From positions 17,376 to 81,375 of the forward strand of contig JAKVAQ010000006.1 in the NCBI GenBank assembly GCA_022447665.1: a DNA stretch of 64,000 nucleotides, written 5' to 3'. This stretch comes from Crocinitomicaceae bacterium (GTDB taxonomy: Bacteria; Bacteroidota; Bacteroidia; Flavobacteriales_D; Crocinitomicaceae). Below are positions 25,847 to 37,300 of this stretch, one piece after another. Position numbers and translations under genes: made by a program. The stretch's first letter is position 1. Each line of letters opens with the position of its first letter. The notes under the pieces were generated by a model. That model worked only from the letters and a program-made list of their open reading frames with translations, made no database searches and was not told the origin of the DNA.

Positions 25847-27094
25847 ATGAAAAAAGTACTTTTTATTTTAACCTTAGCCCTTACCCCCGTTTTTGGGCAA
25901 ACTACGAAAAGAGCTATTTTCCTAGGGAATAGCTACACTGCATTCAACAACCTTCCAAATTTGGTTAGCGAATGTGCAACATCTACTGGAGATGAGCTAA
26001 TTTACTCTTCAAATACGCCAGGTGGTTATACACTAGAAGGTCATTCTACAAATGCTACATCCCAAAGTTTGATTAAGTCTACGGAGTGGGATTATCTTAT
26101 TTTACAAGATCAAAGTCAGCGCCCTTCTTTTCCGGATGCTCAGGTAGCCGTAGAGGTTTTTCCTTTTGCCGAAGCATTAAACGATACATTTAAATTATAC
26201 AATGAACGCGGACAAACACTTTTCTATATGACCTGGGGTAGACAAAATGGTGATGCTGGAAACTGTCCTGTTTGGCCACCAGTATGTACCTATGAAGGTA
26301 TGGATAGCCTTTTGAATTTAAGATACAGAACAATGGCTGCCGACAATGAAGCAGAGGTTTCTCCTGTCGGTGCTGTATGGAGGTATATTCGAGAAAATCA
26401 TCCATCAATAGATTTATATACGGCAGACGAGAGTCACCCGTCAGCTGCTGGTTCTTACGTTGCTGCCGTAACATTCTACACAGCAATTTTCAAGAAAGAT
26501 CCTACATTAATTACATACGACTTCACGCTTTCTGCGGAGGATGCAGAAGATATTCGCGAGGCAGCTAAGGTTATTGTTTTTGATGATATGCTCGAATGGC
26601 ATATTGGAGAGTATGATGTCACTCCAGCTTGGTCTGTTACCTATGATACTGGTTACACGTATGATTTCACGAATGAATCATTAAATTCTACAAGTGTTGA
26701 ATGGGAGATTGATGGTACAGTTTATACTACCGATAATCCAACGCATACTTTCCCTTCCGACGGGTATTTTGATGTAATTCTGACCGCCATGAATGAGAGT
26801 GATACAATTGTCTTAATCGACAGTGTTGCAATTGCAGCAGCAGGTTTGAATCAGATTGACGATATGAATATTAGCATCTTTCCGAATCCGGTAGAGAATG
26901 ATTTATATATTTCTTTTGGGGAACCAGTGAATGGTACTGTTATTTTATTTTCTGTTGATGGAAAAATTTTATTCGAGCAAGTTGCTGAACAGCAAACAAT
27001 TATAGAGGTAGATTTTCTTTCTCCAGGACCATATCTAATTGCATACATGGAAGAAAATGGAACTGTTGTTAAAAGGCAATTCATTAAAGAGTAG
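25847..27094 (+). CDS. Secreted SGNH/GDSL-like hydrolase with PKD-like and T9SS domains
   Basis: A 415-residue protein with signal peptide (residues 1-17, ending PVFGQ). The first 240 residues resemble DUF4886-type SGNH hydrolases: the catalytic block FLGNSYTAFNNLP (Ser near 28), LILQDQSQRP, and a C-terminal DESHPSAAGSY with the Asp-x-x-His dyad. Residues about 265-330 are a PKD-like beta-sandwich (VEWEIDGTVYTTDNPTHTF). The end is a T9SS type A sorting domain (ISIFPNPVENDLYISFG). It is likely a cell-surface or secreted esterase, perhaps acting on polysaccharide acetyl groups; that last point is inference. Confidence 0.83.
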   Translation: MKKVLFILTLALTPVFGQTTKRAIFLGNSYTAFNNLPNLVSECATSTGDELIYSSNTPGGYTLEGHSTNATSQSLIKSTEWDYLILQDQSQRPSFPDAQVAVEVFPFAEALNDTFKLYNERGQTLFYMTWGRQNGDAGNCPVWPPVCTYEGMDSLLNLRYRTMAADNEAEVSPVGAVWRYIRENHPSIDLYTADESHPSAAGSYVAAVTFYTAIFKKDPTLITYDFTLSAEDAEDIREAAKVIVFDDMLEWHIGEYDVTPAWSVTYDTGYTYDFTNESLNSTSVEWEIDGTVYTTDNPTHTFPSDGYFDVILTAMNESDTIVLIDSVAIAAAGLNQIDDMNISIFPNPVENDLYISFGEPVNGTVILFSVDGKILFEQVAEQQTIIEVDFLSPGPYLIAYMEENGTVVKRQFIKE

Positions 27095-27105
27095 AAAAAT
27101 CAAAA

Positions 27106-27174
27106 CATTTCAGCCATTTTCGCGTACACGAAAATTGACCATACTCAAAATTAAGTAGGAAAATGGCTGAAATG
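27106..27174. promoter_or_regulatory. Perfect 16-bp inverted repeat spanning the start codon of the PGI/PMI gene
   Basis: CATTTCAGCCATTTTC at 27106-27121 is the exact reverse complement of GAAAATGGCTGAAATG at 27159-27174, separated by 37 nt. The right arm contains the ATG at 27163. In an RNA begun upstream the two arms would close into a 16-bp stem over the start codon. A smaller alternative hairpin, TTTTCG/CGAAAA (27117-27134), uses part of the left arm. If transcription starts inside the loop, the repeat could instead be a DNA operator. Confidence 0.6.
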
Positions 27175-28152
27175 AAAGATTTAATAGCAGGAAAAATTGA
27201 TCAAATCAATGATGCAATAAGGATTGGTGAGTCTGCTAATTTCAAACAATATTCTAAAAATTTCTCTGCTATTCTCTTAGTGGGAATGGGGGGTTCAGGA
27301 ATTGGAGGAAGAATTGTAAGTCAACTTTTTAAGGATGAGTTAGAAATTCCGTTCTTAACTCATCATGGTTATGGTGTTCCAAATTTTGTTGATGATAAAA
27401 CTCTAGTCATTGCATCATCTTATTCAGGGAATACAGAAGAAACAATAAATTCTGTTCTGGAAATAAAAGCTCGGGGTGCTGAAATTATAGTTATCTCGTC
27501 AGGAGGTAATTTGCTGGAAATGGCACAGCTAAAAGGATGGAATTATTTTCAAGTACCTGGTGGTGAACAACCGAGAGCGATGTTAGCATATTCAATTGTT
27601 CAACAAGTATATGCATTAACTTATGCCGGTTTAATTTCTGAATTTGCAGTAAAAAGCTTAATTCAATTACCAGAATTAATAGAAGCCTCTGAGGTTTCTA
27701 CGAAGCTAGCGGCAAGAACCATTGCTGAAAAATGTTTAGGTAAAACTCCCATTATTTATGCTGGAGAGCAATTTGAAGGTGTTGCAACAAGGTTCAGACA
27801 GCAACTAAACGAGAATGCCAAGATTCTCTGCTGGCATCATGTTTTGCCAGAATTAACGCACAATGAGCTCGTTGGCTGGGCCGGAGGCTCAGATCAATAC
27901 AATGTCATCTATTTGAATTCTGAGTTCTATCATGAGAAGACTCATACAAGATGGGCCTTTATGAAAGACAAAATTCAAAACTCTGCCGATTCTGTGATGT
28001 CAATTGAAGCGAAAGGTCGTGATTTACTAATGCAGACTTTTTATTTAATTCATTTTACGGACTGGGTATCGTATTATTTATCAGAACTTAGAGAGGTAGA
28101 TCCGAATGAGGTAGACGTGATAATTGAACTTAAAAAGCATATAGGCGAGTAA
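27163..28152 (+). CDS. Bifunctional phosphoglucose/phosphomannose isomerase
   Basis: The 329-residue cytoplasmic protein consists of two SIS domains. The first has GMGGSGIGGRIVSQLF (residues 45-60) and SSYSGNTEET near 86-95, and the second has the catalytic block LPELTHNELVGW near 229-240. These are the signatures of the small archaeal/Bacteroidetes type bifunctional isomerase that interconverts glucose-6-P or mannose-6-P with fructose-6-P, feeding glycolysis and sugar-nucleotide synthesis. The start ATG lies inside the right arm of a 16-bp inverted repeat. It is followed by the giant adhesin gene with its own upstream region. Confidence 0.9.
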   Translation: MAEMKDLIAGKIDQINDAIRIGESANFKQYSKNFSAILLVGMGGSGIGGRIVSQLFKDELEIPFLTHHGYGVPNFVDDKTLVIASSYSGNTEETINSVLEIKARGAEIIVISSGGNLLEMAQLKGWNYFQVPGGEQPRAMLAYSIVQQVYALTYAGLISEFAVKSLIQLPELIEASEVSTKLAARTIAEKCLGKTPIIYAGEQFEGVATRFRQQLNENAKILCWHHVLPELTHNELVGWAGGSDQYNVIYLNSEFYHEKTHTRWAFMKDKIQNSADSVMSIEAKGRDLLMQTFYLIHFTDWVSYYLSELREVDPNEVDVIIELKKHIGE

Positions 28153-28202
28153 TTTTAGTCGAAATTCTATTACCGTTAAGCGCCCTAAATCGATTAATTA
28201 GA

Positions 28203-28273
28203 GATTTTTTCCAAAAAAATCAGAAATTATAGGTAATTTATCAACAACTTTTGAATACTCTATATGTATATAG
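28203..28273. promoter_or_regulatory. AT-rich inverted repeats upstream of the giant adhesin
   Basis: GATTTTTT/AAAAAATC (28203-28221, 3-nt loop) and CTATAT-GT-ATATAG (28260-28273) lie in the 148-bp gap before the giant gene. The first could help end transcription from the isomerase gene, and the second sits where an operator would be expected. Both are short and AT-only, so chance is possible. Confidence 0.25.
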
Positions 28274-28300
28274 ATTACTCATTTAAATTTTGTTGGTACC

Positions 28301-31300
28301 ATGAAACAACTTTTTTCACGTATAACGATGGTCTTTTTGGCGTTACTACCTTTTGCTGGATTAGCCCAGTTAGACACTAAGCATTATGTTCCACCAATGT
28401 TCGGTCGTGAAGACTTAGGAACTCATTATATCGTATTAAGTACGCCAGAAGCAATTCCTTTTGATGTAACCATTACGGATGGTTCAGGAACCTTAATCAC
28501 GACTGAAACTATTTCAAGTGCTGCTTCTAGTTCTTACACTTTGGGCGCAGGTACTGCCACACCATTCTTGGTTACAGAGGCAGAATTAAACACTGCTCTC
28601 ACAGGAAAAGGGCTTGTACTTGAGGCAGATAAGCCTTTCTTTGTTAACATACGTGTTGTTGCTGGCCCTCAAGCAGGTTCTTTAACTTCTAAAGGTGTAA
28701 AAGCCGCTCTAGGTAAAGAATTTAGAACAGGTCACCTCTTTAACAATACAGGCGATTCATTCAGAAAAAGTTCAACGTTCAGTATCATGGCTACAGAAGA
28801 TGGTACTACAGTTACCATTGACGATATTCGACCTGGTGTAATCTTCAGAGGAACAACTCCTTCGGGTGCTCCTTTAACTTCACCAAGTGTAACGGTGACC
28901 TTGAATGAGGGAGAAACTTACGTCGTTGCGGCTTATATGGATGAGGCAAGTGCAACGGAAAATGTCAACGGTATTAACGGTACACGTATTACTTCGGATA
29001 AAGATATTGTTGTGAATACTGGCCAGTGGTTAGGAGGAAATGCTTTAGTGGGAGGTACTCCTGCAGCAGGACGTGACTTAGGTATTGACCAAATTGTACC
29101 AGTAGATAAAATTGGAAACGAATATGTTGTAATCAAAGGTGAAGGTATTGATAACGAAAAAGTTATTGTTGTTGCCACTCAGGATGGAACGGACATTATG
29201 TTAGATGGTGTGGTAGCGCCAGTTGCTACTATCGATGCTGGGGATTATTACGTAATCGATGGTACCGCATTTTCAGCGAATGATAACTTGTTTATTCAGA
29301 CATCAGAAGATGTATATGTGTATCAATCTGCAAACGGTGGCGATGGCGCAACAGATGATAATGAGCGGCAAGTAGGCTTAAACTTCCTACCACCAATTGG
29401 TTGTTCTGGGTCGAAATCTGTGAACTTACCTGAAGTTGATTTCATTGGTACGGCATACATCAATATTATAGCAAATACAGGTGCTACTGTAGTTGTAGAT
29501 GGAGTTCCTTTAGGAGCAGGTGATGCCGTTACGGGAACAGGTGATTATGTTACCTATAAATTAACAAGTGGTTATTCGGGCGATATCACGATTACTTCCG
29601 ATGACCTAATTCGTGTTGCTCTCATCAACCTTAGCGGTAATATTGGAGCAGCAGGTTATTTTTCTGGATTTACGAAGGATGTATCTGTATTAACAGAGAC
29701 AGTCCTTGCCGACGGTATTGCTTTAGAAGGATGTATTCCTGCTACTTTCACCTTTGGTATTGACGGGGCATCAGCTACAGATACTGAAATCACATACACT
29801 ATAGGTGGTACCGCAACGAATGGCATTGACTATTCTTACATTGATTCCTCTTTAATTATACCTGCTGGTTCTACTGAAGCGACAATTATTGTCAACGCTA
29901 TTGCAGATGGATTCCCTGAAGGACCTGAAACCGTTTTTATCATTTATCAACCAGATGCTTGTTCGGAGTTGGATACTGCAGTTCTTACAATTAACGACGC
30001 GGTGCCAATTGAGTTTGAGTTAGATGGAACAGACCTTTCATGTTTTGAAGATTTTTCTGGTGAAATAGACATTCCAACAACTGGTGGTACCGCTCCTTAT
30101 ACTTATGAGGTAACTACTGATGCCGGTGCGGGAACCACTACAACGTATACTTCAATGCCAATTACAGGCTTACCAGCTGGAGAATATTCAGTAGCAGTTT
30201 TTGATGCTTATGGTTGTACTGCAGATGCATTAGTAATTGGTGGAATTTTTGATGCCGACACTACCTTCCTTCCAGATGGTACCGGAGACACTTACACTAC
30301 TACAATTGATATTTCAGGTTTCGGTGCCGGTGAAACTCTTGACGATATGAGTCAGCTTCAACAGATTTGTATGACCATGGAGCACTCTTACATGGGTGAT
30401 CTTGAAATGAAGATTATTGCGCCGTCTGGCGAGGAAGTTATATTAAAACAATATCCTGGGGGTGGTTCAACTGACCTGGGTGAACCATTCGCTGCGGCAC
30501 CAGTTGATGGTGCTTCGTCAACACTCACTGATCCAGGAGTTGGATTCGAGTACTGTTTCAACGACATGCCAATTTTTGGAACAATGGTAGACGAATCGGG
30601 TACGTATACACATACTATTCCTTCATCTACTGGTGGAACATATACGGATACCTACTTGCCTTCAGGTTCTTATGAATCATTCGAAAACTTAGATGGTTTA
30701 TTGGGAGCTACACTAGATGGTACGTGGACTTTAGAAGTTACGGATAACTTGGCATTAGATAACGGATATATATTTACATGGAATATCTCCTTAATATCTG
30801 ATCTTCCAGACACGTTAGTTACCCTTCACGAGCCTGATGAAATTGTAATTGATGGTTTTGTTACTGAAGCAACCTGTGGAGTAGCAAATGGATCGATCAA
30901 TATATCTGCATCCGGAGCATTCCCACCATATACCTATTTATGGTCCAATGGAGAAACAACTGAAGATATAACTGGTTTAGATGCAGGTTCATACACGGTA
31001 TATGTAACCGATGATAATGGATGTACAGACTCATCAACATTCATTGTAAACAATACTTCTTCTATTAATATCACTACTACCGTGGTCAATGCTTCTTGTG
31101 TTGGATCGTCTGATGGATCAATTGATGTGGTTACCTCTGGGGGAACACCTCCTTACACCTTCTCTTGGTCATCAGGAGAAACAACAGAAGACCTTTCTTC
31201 TCTAGAAGCTGGCGCTTACACCATTACCGTTACAGATGATGAAGGGTGTATCTATTCAGAAGAGATCATTGTTAACTCTTTACCGCCGATTGTAATTTCT

Positions 31301-34300
31301 CTTGTTTCTTTAGACAATGAAGAATGTGGTACTGGTAATGGAGCTATTGATATTTCCGTAACTGGAGGTACAGGATCTTATGGATATTCCTGGTCATCTG
31401 GGGCAACTACAGAAGACATATCAGGTCTTTCATCAGGAGACTATACAATTACAGTAACAGATGCTAGTGGATGTACAGCTGATGAAACTTACTCATTAAT
31501 CAATGATGTTTCGGCTTGTTCTGAGTTCTGTTTCTTGGATGCAGATGCCGTAGTAACGAATGAAGAATGTGGAAACGGTGCTGGAGCATTGGATGTAACT
31601 ATCACAGATGTGGCATTCCCTTATACCGTAGTTTGGTCATCAGGAGAAACAACAGAAGATATTTCAGGTCTTTCGGCTGGTGATTATACCATTACTATTA
31701 ATGATGCTGATGGTTGTGAACACATCGAAACATTCACTGTGGCAAACGAAACTTATTCGCTTGACTTGTCGGCATTTTCAGTTGTGAATGAAAATTGTGG
31801 AAATGCTGATGGATCAATCGACATTACCGTAGTTGGTGGTTCAATGCCTTATTCATATTCTTGGTCATCGGGCGAAACAACAGAAGATATTTCTGCTCTT
31901 TCAGCTGGCGATTATGAAGTAACCATAACCGATGCATCGGGATGTGAGTTAACGACAAGTTTCACAGTTGAAAACAATGTTGGAACATTAGAAGTTTCAG
32001 AAGTCATTTCAAATGAAGTTTGTGGCGGAGGAAATGGATCAATCAACATTACTGTTTCTGGAGGAACCGCACCATATACTTATTTATGGTCATCAGGAGA
32101 AACTACTCAAGACATTTCTGGTTTAAGTGCTGGAACATACTCATGCACAATTACAGATGCAACAGGATGTACCTTTACAACAGATGATTACACGGTAATT
32201 GACGGAGCAGGAACATTAAACATTTTTGCCATTGCGAATGAAAATGAGCAATGCGATAATAACTTAGGTTTCATTGATATCTCGGTTACGGGTGGTTCTG
32301 CACCTTACGATTTTCTTTGGTCGTCTGGGGAAACAACGGAAGATATTGCAGGTTTATCAGAAGGAACCTATTCATGTACAATTACTGACGATATAGGATG
32401 TGTGTTAACTACAGGAGACATTATTATTTACAATGATGGAGGAGACTTAGAGGTAACTACAGATCTTGTAAATGATGAGATTTGCGGAAACGGAGAGGGT
32501 TCAATATTTGTTGCAACTACTGGAGGAACAGCTCCATTCACGTATGACTGGAGTGACGGTTCAACCTCTGAAGATAATACCAACTTAACTGCAGGTGATT
32601 ATACTTTAATTGTAACAGATGCTGTTGGTTGTGAGAATGGAGTAACTGAAACTGTAAATAACACAGCGGGAACTCTAGCCATTGAAGGAGCAATTACTAT
32701 TGACGAAATCTGTGGAAATGGAGCCGGTTCAATTGATGTAACAATCTCTGGCGGAACAGCGCCAATTGTTTATTCTTGGGATTCAGGGGAAACAACAGAA
32801 GATCTTTCTTCATTGAGTGCTGGAACATATGTGATTACCGTTACAGATGCAAATGGTTGTGAGGCAACGGAATCTTACACTATAACAAACGATGCTGGTG
32901 ATCTAGCTGTGTCATCAGCATTAACAGCAGAGATTTGTTCTGGTGCAAATGGTGCGATTGATGTAACCGTTACAGGCGGTTCAACACCGTACACCTTTGC
33001 TTGGTCATCTGGAGCAACAACAGAAGATTTAACCGGATTATCAGCTGGAATCTATTCTTCTGTTATTACGGATAATGCTGGATGTTCTGTTTCTACAGGA
33101 GATCTTTCTATCGTAAATAATCCAGGAACTATGACTTCTTCAACAGTGGTTGGGGATGAGACCTGTGGTGATGGTTCAGGAGCAATTGATTTAACAATTA
33201 CAGATGGAACAGCACCAATTACTTATTTATGGTCTACAGGAGCAACAACTGAAGATATTTCTGGTTTATCAGCTGGGATTTACACCTATACAGCCACTGA
33301 TGCTTCTGGATGTGTGATTAGTGAAGATATAACGATTATTAACAACTCAGGTACCTTGAGTATTGATGATATTTCAATAACTAATGAGAGTTGTGATGAT
33401 GATGCGGGCGCTATTGATGTTACTATTTCTGGCGGTACAGCACCTTTAGTTTATGCATGGTCATCAGGAGAAACAACAGAAGACATTACCGGATTATCTG
33501 AGGGAGATTTCGATTTAACAGTGACTGATGCTTCGGGTTGTTCAGTTTCTACAGGCACTATTACAGTTGATAACGATCCTGGTACATTAACAGTAACTGA
33601 AGTTATAGTGGTGGATGAAAATTGTGGAAACGGTGTTGGATCAGTGGATATTACTGTTGGTGGTGGAGTAGCTCCTCTCTCATACTTATGGTCAAACGGT
33701 GCAACAACAGAAGACATTAACTTACTTTCTGAAGGCACATACACTTGTACGATAACTGATGCTGCTGGATGTAGCATTGATGTTTTGGCCACTGTATTAA
33801 ATGATGCAGGTGACTTAAGTTTGTTCTCTTCAACGGTTACGGATGAAACATGTGGAGATGGTTCAGGAGCAATTGACATTACAATTGCTGGTGGAACTAC
33901 TCCTTATTCTTATGCATGGGCGCACGGGCCAACTTCTGAAGATTTAATAGGATTATCTTCTGGTAATTATACTGTATTTGTTACTGATGCTAGTGGATGT
34001 TCTACATCAGCCGATTTCACGCTTGATAATAGCGGCGGTGATTTGGCCATTTCTTCATTTACTATGAGTGAAGAGAATTGTGGAGATGCTTCAGGAGCTC
34101 TTGACATTACGTTCACTGGTGGGGAGTCTCCTTATACCTTCTCATGGGATAATGGAGCTACTACCGAAGACATTTCAGGATTAGAAGCCGGAGATTATGA
34201 GTTGACCATTACAGACATTAACGGCTGTTCAATTACTCAAATTTTCACGGTGACCGAGAATGTTGGGGACTTAGCATTAGTATCAGCAGTTGTTACAGAT

Positions 34301-37300
34301 GAGGCTTGTGGTGATGGCGCTGGAGCAATCGATATTACATTTACTGGAGGTGATGCACCTTTTGTGTTTGATTGGGATTCAGGAGAAACAACAGAAGATA
34401 TTTCTGGTTTATCGGAAGGAGATTATACACTAGTAATTACGGATGCTTTTGGATGTGAAATCACAACGACTGAAACTGTAGTAAATATCTCTGGAGGCTT
34501 TGATGCATCGTTCGCTTCCGTTACAGACGAAACTTGCGGTGATGCTGCTGGTTCAATAGATGTTGATGTTGTTGGAGGAACACCGCCTTATACTTATTCA
34601 TGGTCGTCTGGAGAAACAACTGAAGATCTGTCAGGCTTAAGTGCAGGAGATTACGAATTAACGGTAACCGATGCAGTGGGTTGCGTTCTAACAATTTCTA
34701 CAACTGTAAATAATAACACAGGTACTTTAGCGCTTACAGGTGCGACCGTAGAAGATGAAGATTGTGCAGATGGAACGGGGTTTATTGATATAACCATTAC
34801 TGGGGGCGCTACACCGTATACCTATTTATGGAGTACGGGAGCTATAACCGAGGATATTTCAGGACTCTCTGAAGGAACGTACACTTGTGTAATTACTGAT
34901 AATGCAGGTTGTGTTCTTAACTATTCTGGTGATGTTGGAAACTCCGGTGGTGGAATCACTACAGATGTTGTTATTACTCCAGACCAATGTGGAGCAGGTA
35001 ACGGATCTATCTTAGTAACTGCAACTGGAGGAATTAACCCTTATGATTTCTCATGGACAGGTGGCACACCAACAACATGTTGTACATGGACATTAGAAAT
35101 GTTTGATTCTAGTACGTCTTGGAATACAGCAACAGTTGATGTAATTATCGATGGTGTATCGATTGGAGAATTCACTGTAACTGGTGGAGGATACAACCTT
35201 GAAACATTTGAAATTTGTGATGGTTCTTCATTAGAACTAGTTTGGAACCCAGGCTTCTTTGATGATGAGGTTTCGTTTGACTTATATGATGCTGATGGTG
35301 TATTAGTGTTCTCGCAAGGACCTTCTCCAACACCAGGTACATTATTTACAACTACTGCAACTTGTCCAGGAGCAGGACCAACTTCAACAATTCTTACTGG
35401 ATTAACTGCTGGAGACTATGAGCTGACTATTACTGATGATGTTGGATGTTCTATCACTGAAACATACACTGTTGAACCATTAGAAAGCGATATTGTAATT
35501 ACAGTAGTTGATGTCACTGATGAAACGTGTGGGAACAACAATGGTGTTATTGAGTATACATTATCTGGTGGAACCGCTCCTTTTGTTACTACGGCAAATG
35601 GCTTTACTGATGGCCCTCCTGTAGGATTATTAGAAAATCTATACGCAGACACATGGGAGATTATTACCGTAGATGATAACGGATGTACGGATACCTTGGA
35701 TGTGATTGTTGACAACATCGCTACATTCACAACTACTGCAGTATTAACGAATGACTTCTGTTCAGGTGGTATTGGTGCTATCGATATTACTGTAACAGGT
35801 GAGTCAGGAACACTAGATTTTGATTGGGATTCTGGGGAAACTACTGAAGATCTAACAGGATTAACAGCGGGTACTTACACGGTAACAATTACAGATAATG
35901 TATTCGGACCTGGTGATTGTGAGGATGAGGTAGAATTCACAATAATTGATACTACCGACGTATTGCTTTCTGCAACATCCATTGATGATTTATGTTCTGG
36001 TGGAACAGGTTCTATTGATCTTTCTTTGGATGACGAAACTGATGTGACGATTTTATGGAGCACAGGTGAAACGACAGAAGACATCTCAGGTCTTTCAGAG
36101 GGTACTTATTCTGTAACAGTTACTTCGAATGTAACAGGCTGTGAAGAGACATTAGATATTGAAATATTTAATGCATCGGACTTCACATTCTTAACGGCGG
36201 TAACGGATGATGTTTGTAATGACTCTATTGGAGCAATTGACTTAACGATCATTGGAGGAACAGACATGGTATTCGAATGGAGTAATGGTGAAACAACAGA
36301 AGACTTAACTGATATTCCTGAGGGAACTTATAAAGTCATTATGACCAATAATACAACTGGATGTGTTGACTCGACAGAAGTAACGGTGGGTAACTCAACT
36401 TCTGGAATTGATGGTACAATTGTAGTTACAGATGAGTATTGTGATGGAGATAACGGTGCGCTTGATCTAACTGTAACAGGTGCAATTGGAACACCTTCAT
36501 TTGAATGGAGCACAGGAGAGATGACAGAAGACATTTCTGGATTGACTTCAGGTGACTATTCGGTAATAATTACAGATGATGCCGACGGATGTCAAGCAAT
36601 TGTTTTTGCTACAGTTGATTCACTAAATACTGACCTTGCCGGTTCAATAGTCGCCACGGACGAGCTCTGTGGAGATGGAACAGGTGCGTTAGACCTAACT
36701 GTTACGGATGCTATAGGAACATTGACATATGATTGGTCTACTGGTGAGACAACAGAGGATATTTCTGGATTAAATGCTGGTACGTATTCAGTAACAGTTA
36801 CGGATGATGCTTATGGTTGTCAGATTACCTTGGATGGAGTAGTTAACAACGAAACTACTTTCGAAGCTGTGTTGGTAGATGTTGTTGATGCCATATGTGC
36901 AACTTGTCCTACAGGATCTATTGATATTACGATAAATGAATTCGTAGGAGATGGTCCTTACACGTTTGATTGGAGTAATGGTGAAACAACAGAAGATATT
37001 TCTGACTTAGTGCCTGGAATATATGAAGTTGTGGTAACTAGTGCTTCAGGATGTACAGACACACTTGAAATTGAAGTAGGAAATTCTCAATCAGTAGGAA
37101 TTTACGACCTTCCAGAATGGGAACTGAATTTATATCCTAATCCTTCATTAAATGACTTTACATTAGATTATAACTTTAATTCTAATGAACCTGTCTTGAT
37201 GACTATGGTAGACTTATCAGGTAAAACTGTTTATGTAACTACCCTTGAGGATGTAGAAGGGAAGATTCAAGTAGGAACAAGTCATCTAGAAGGAGGAGTT

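Noticed and set aside
33451..36534. Several antisense open frames of 68-142 codons inside the giant adhesin gene
   Set aside because: They mirror the repeat codons, are Ser/Thr/Val/Pro-rich without domains, and lack their own promoters.
30865..37080. Regularly repeated short DNA segments resembling a CRISPR-like array
   Set aside because: They are codons of the SprB repeat core in one long open frame, with unequal divergent units and no non-coding spacers.
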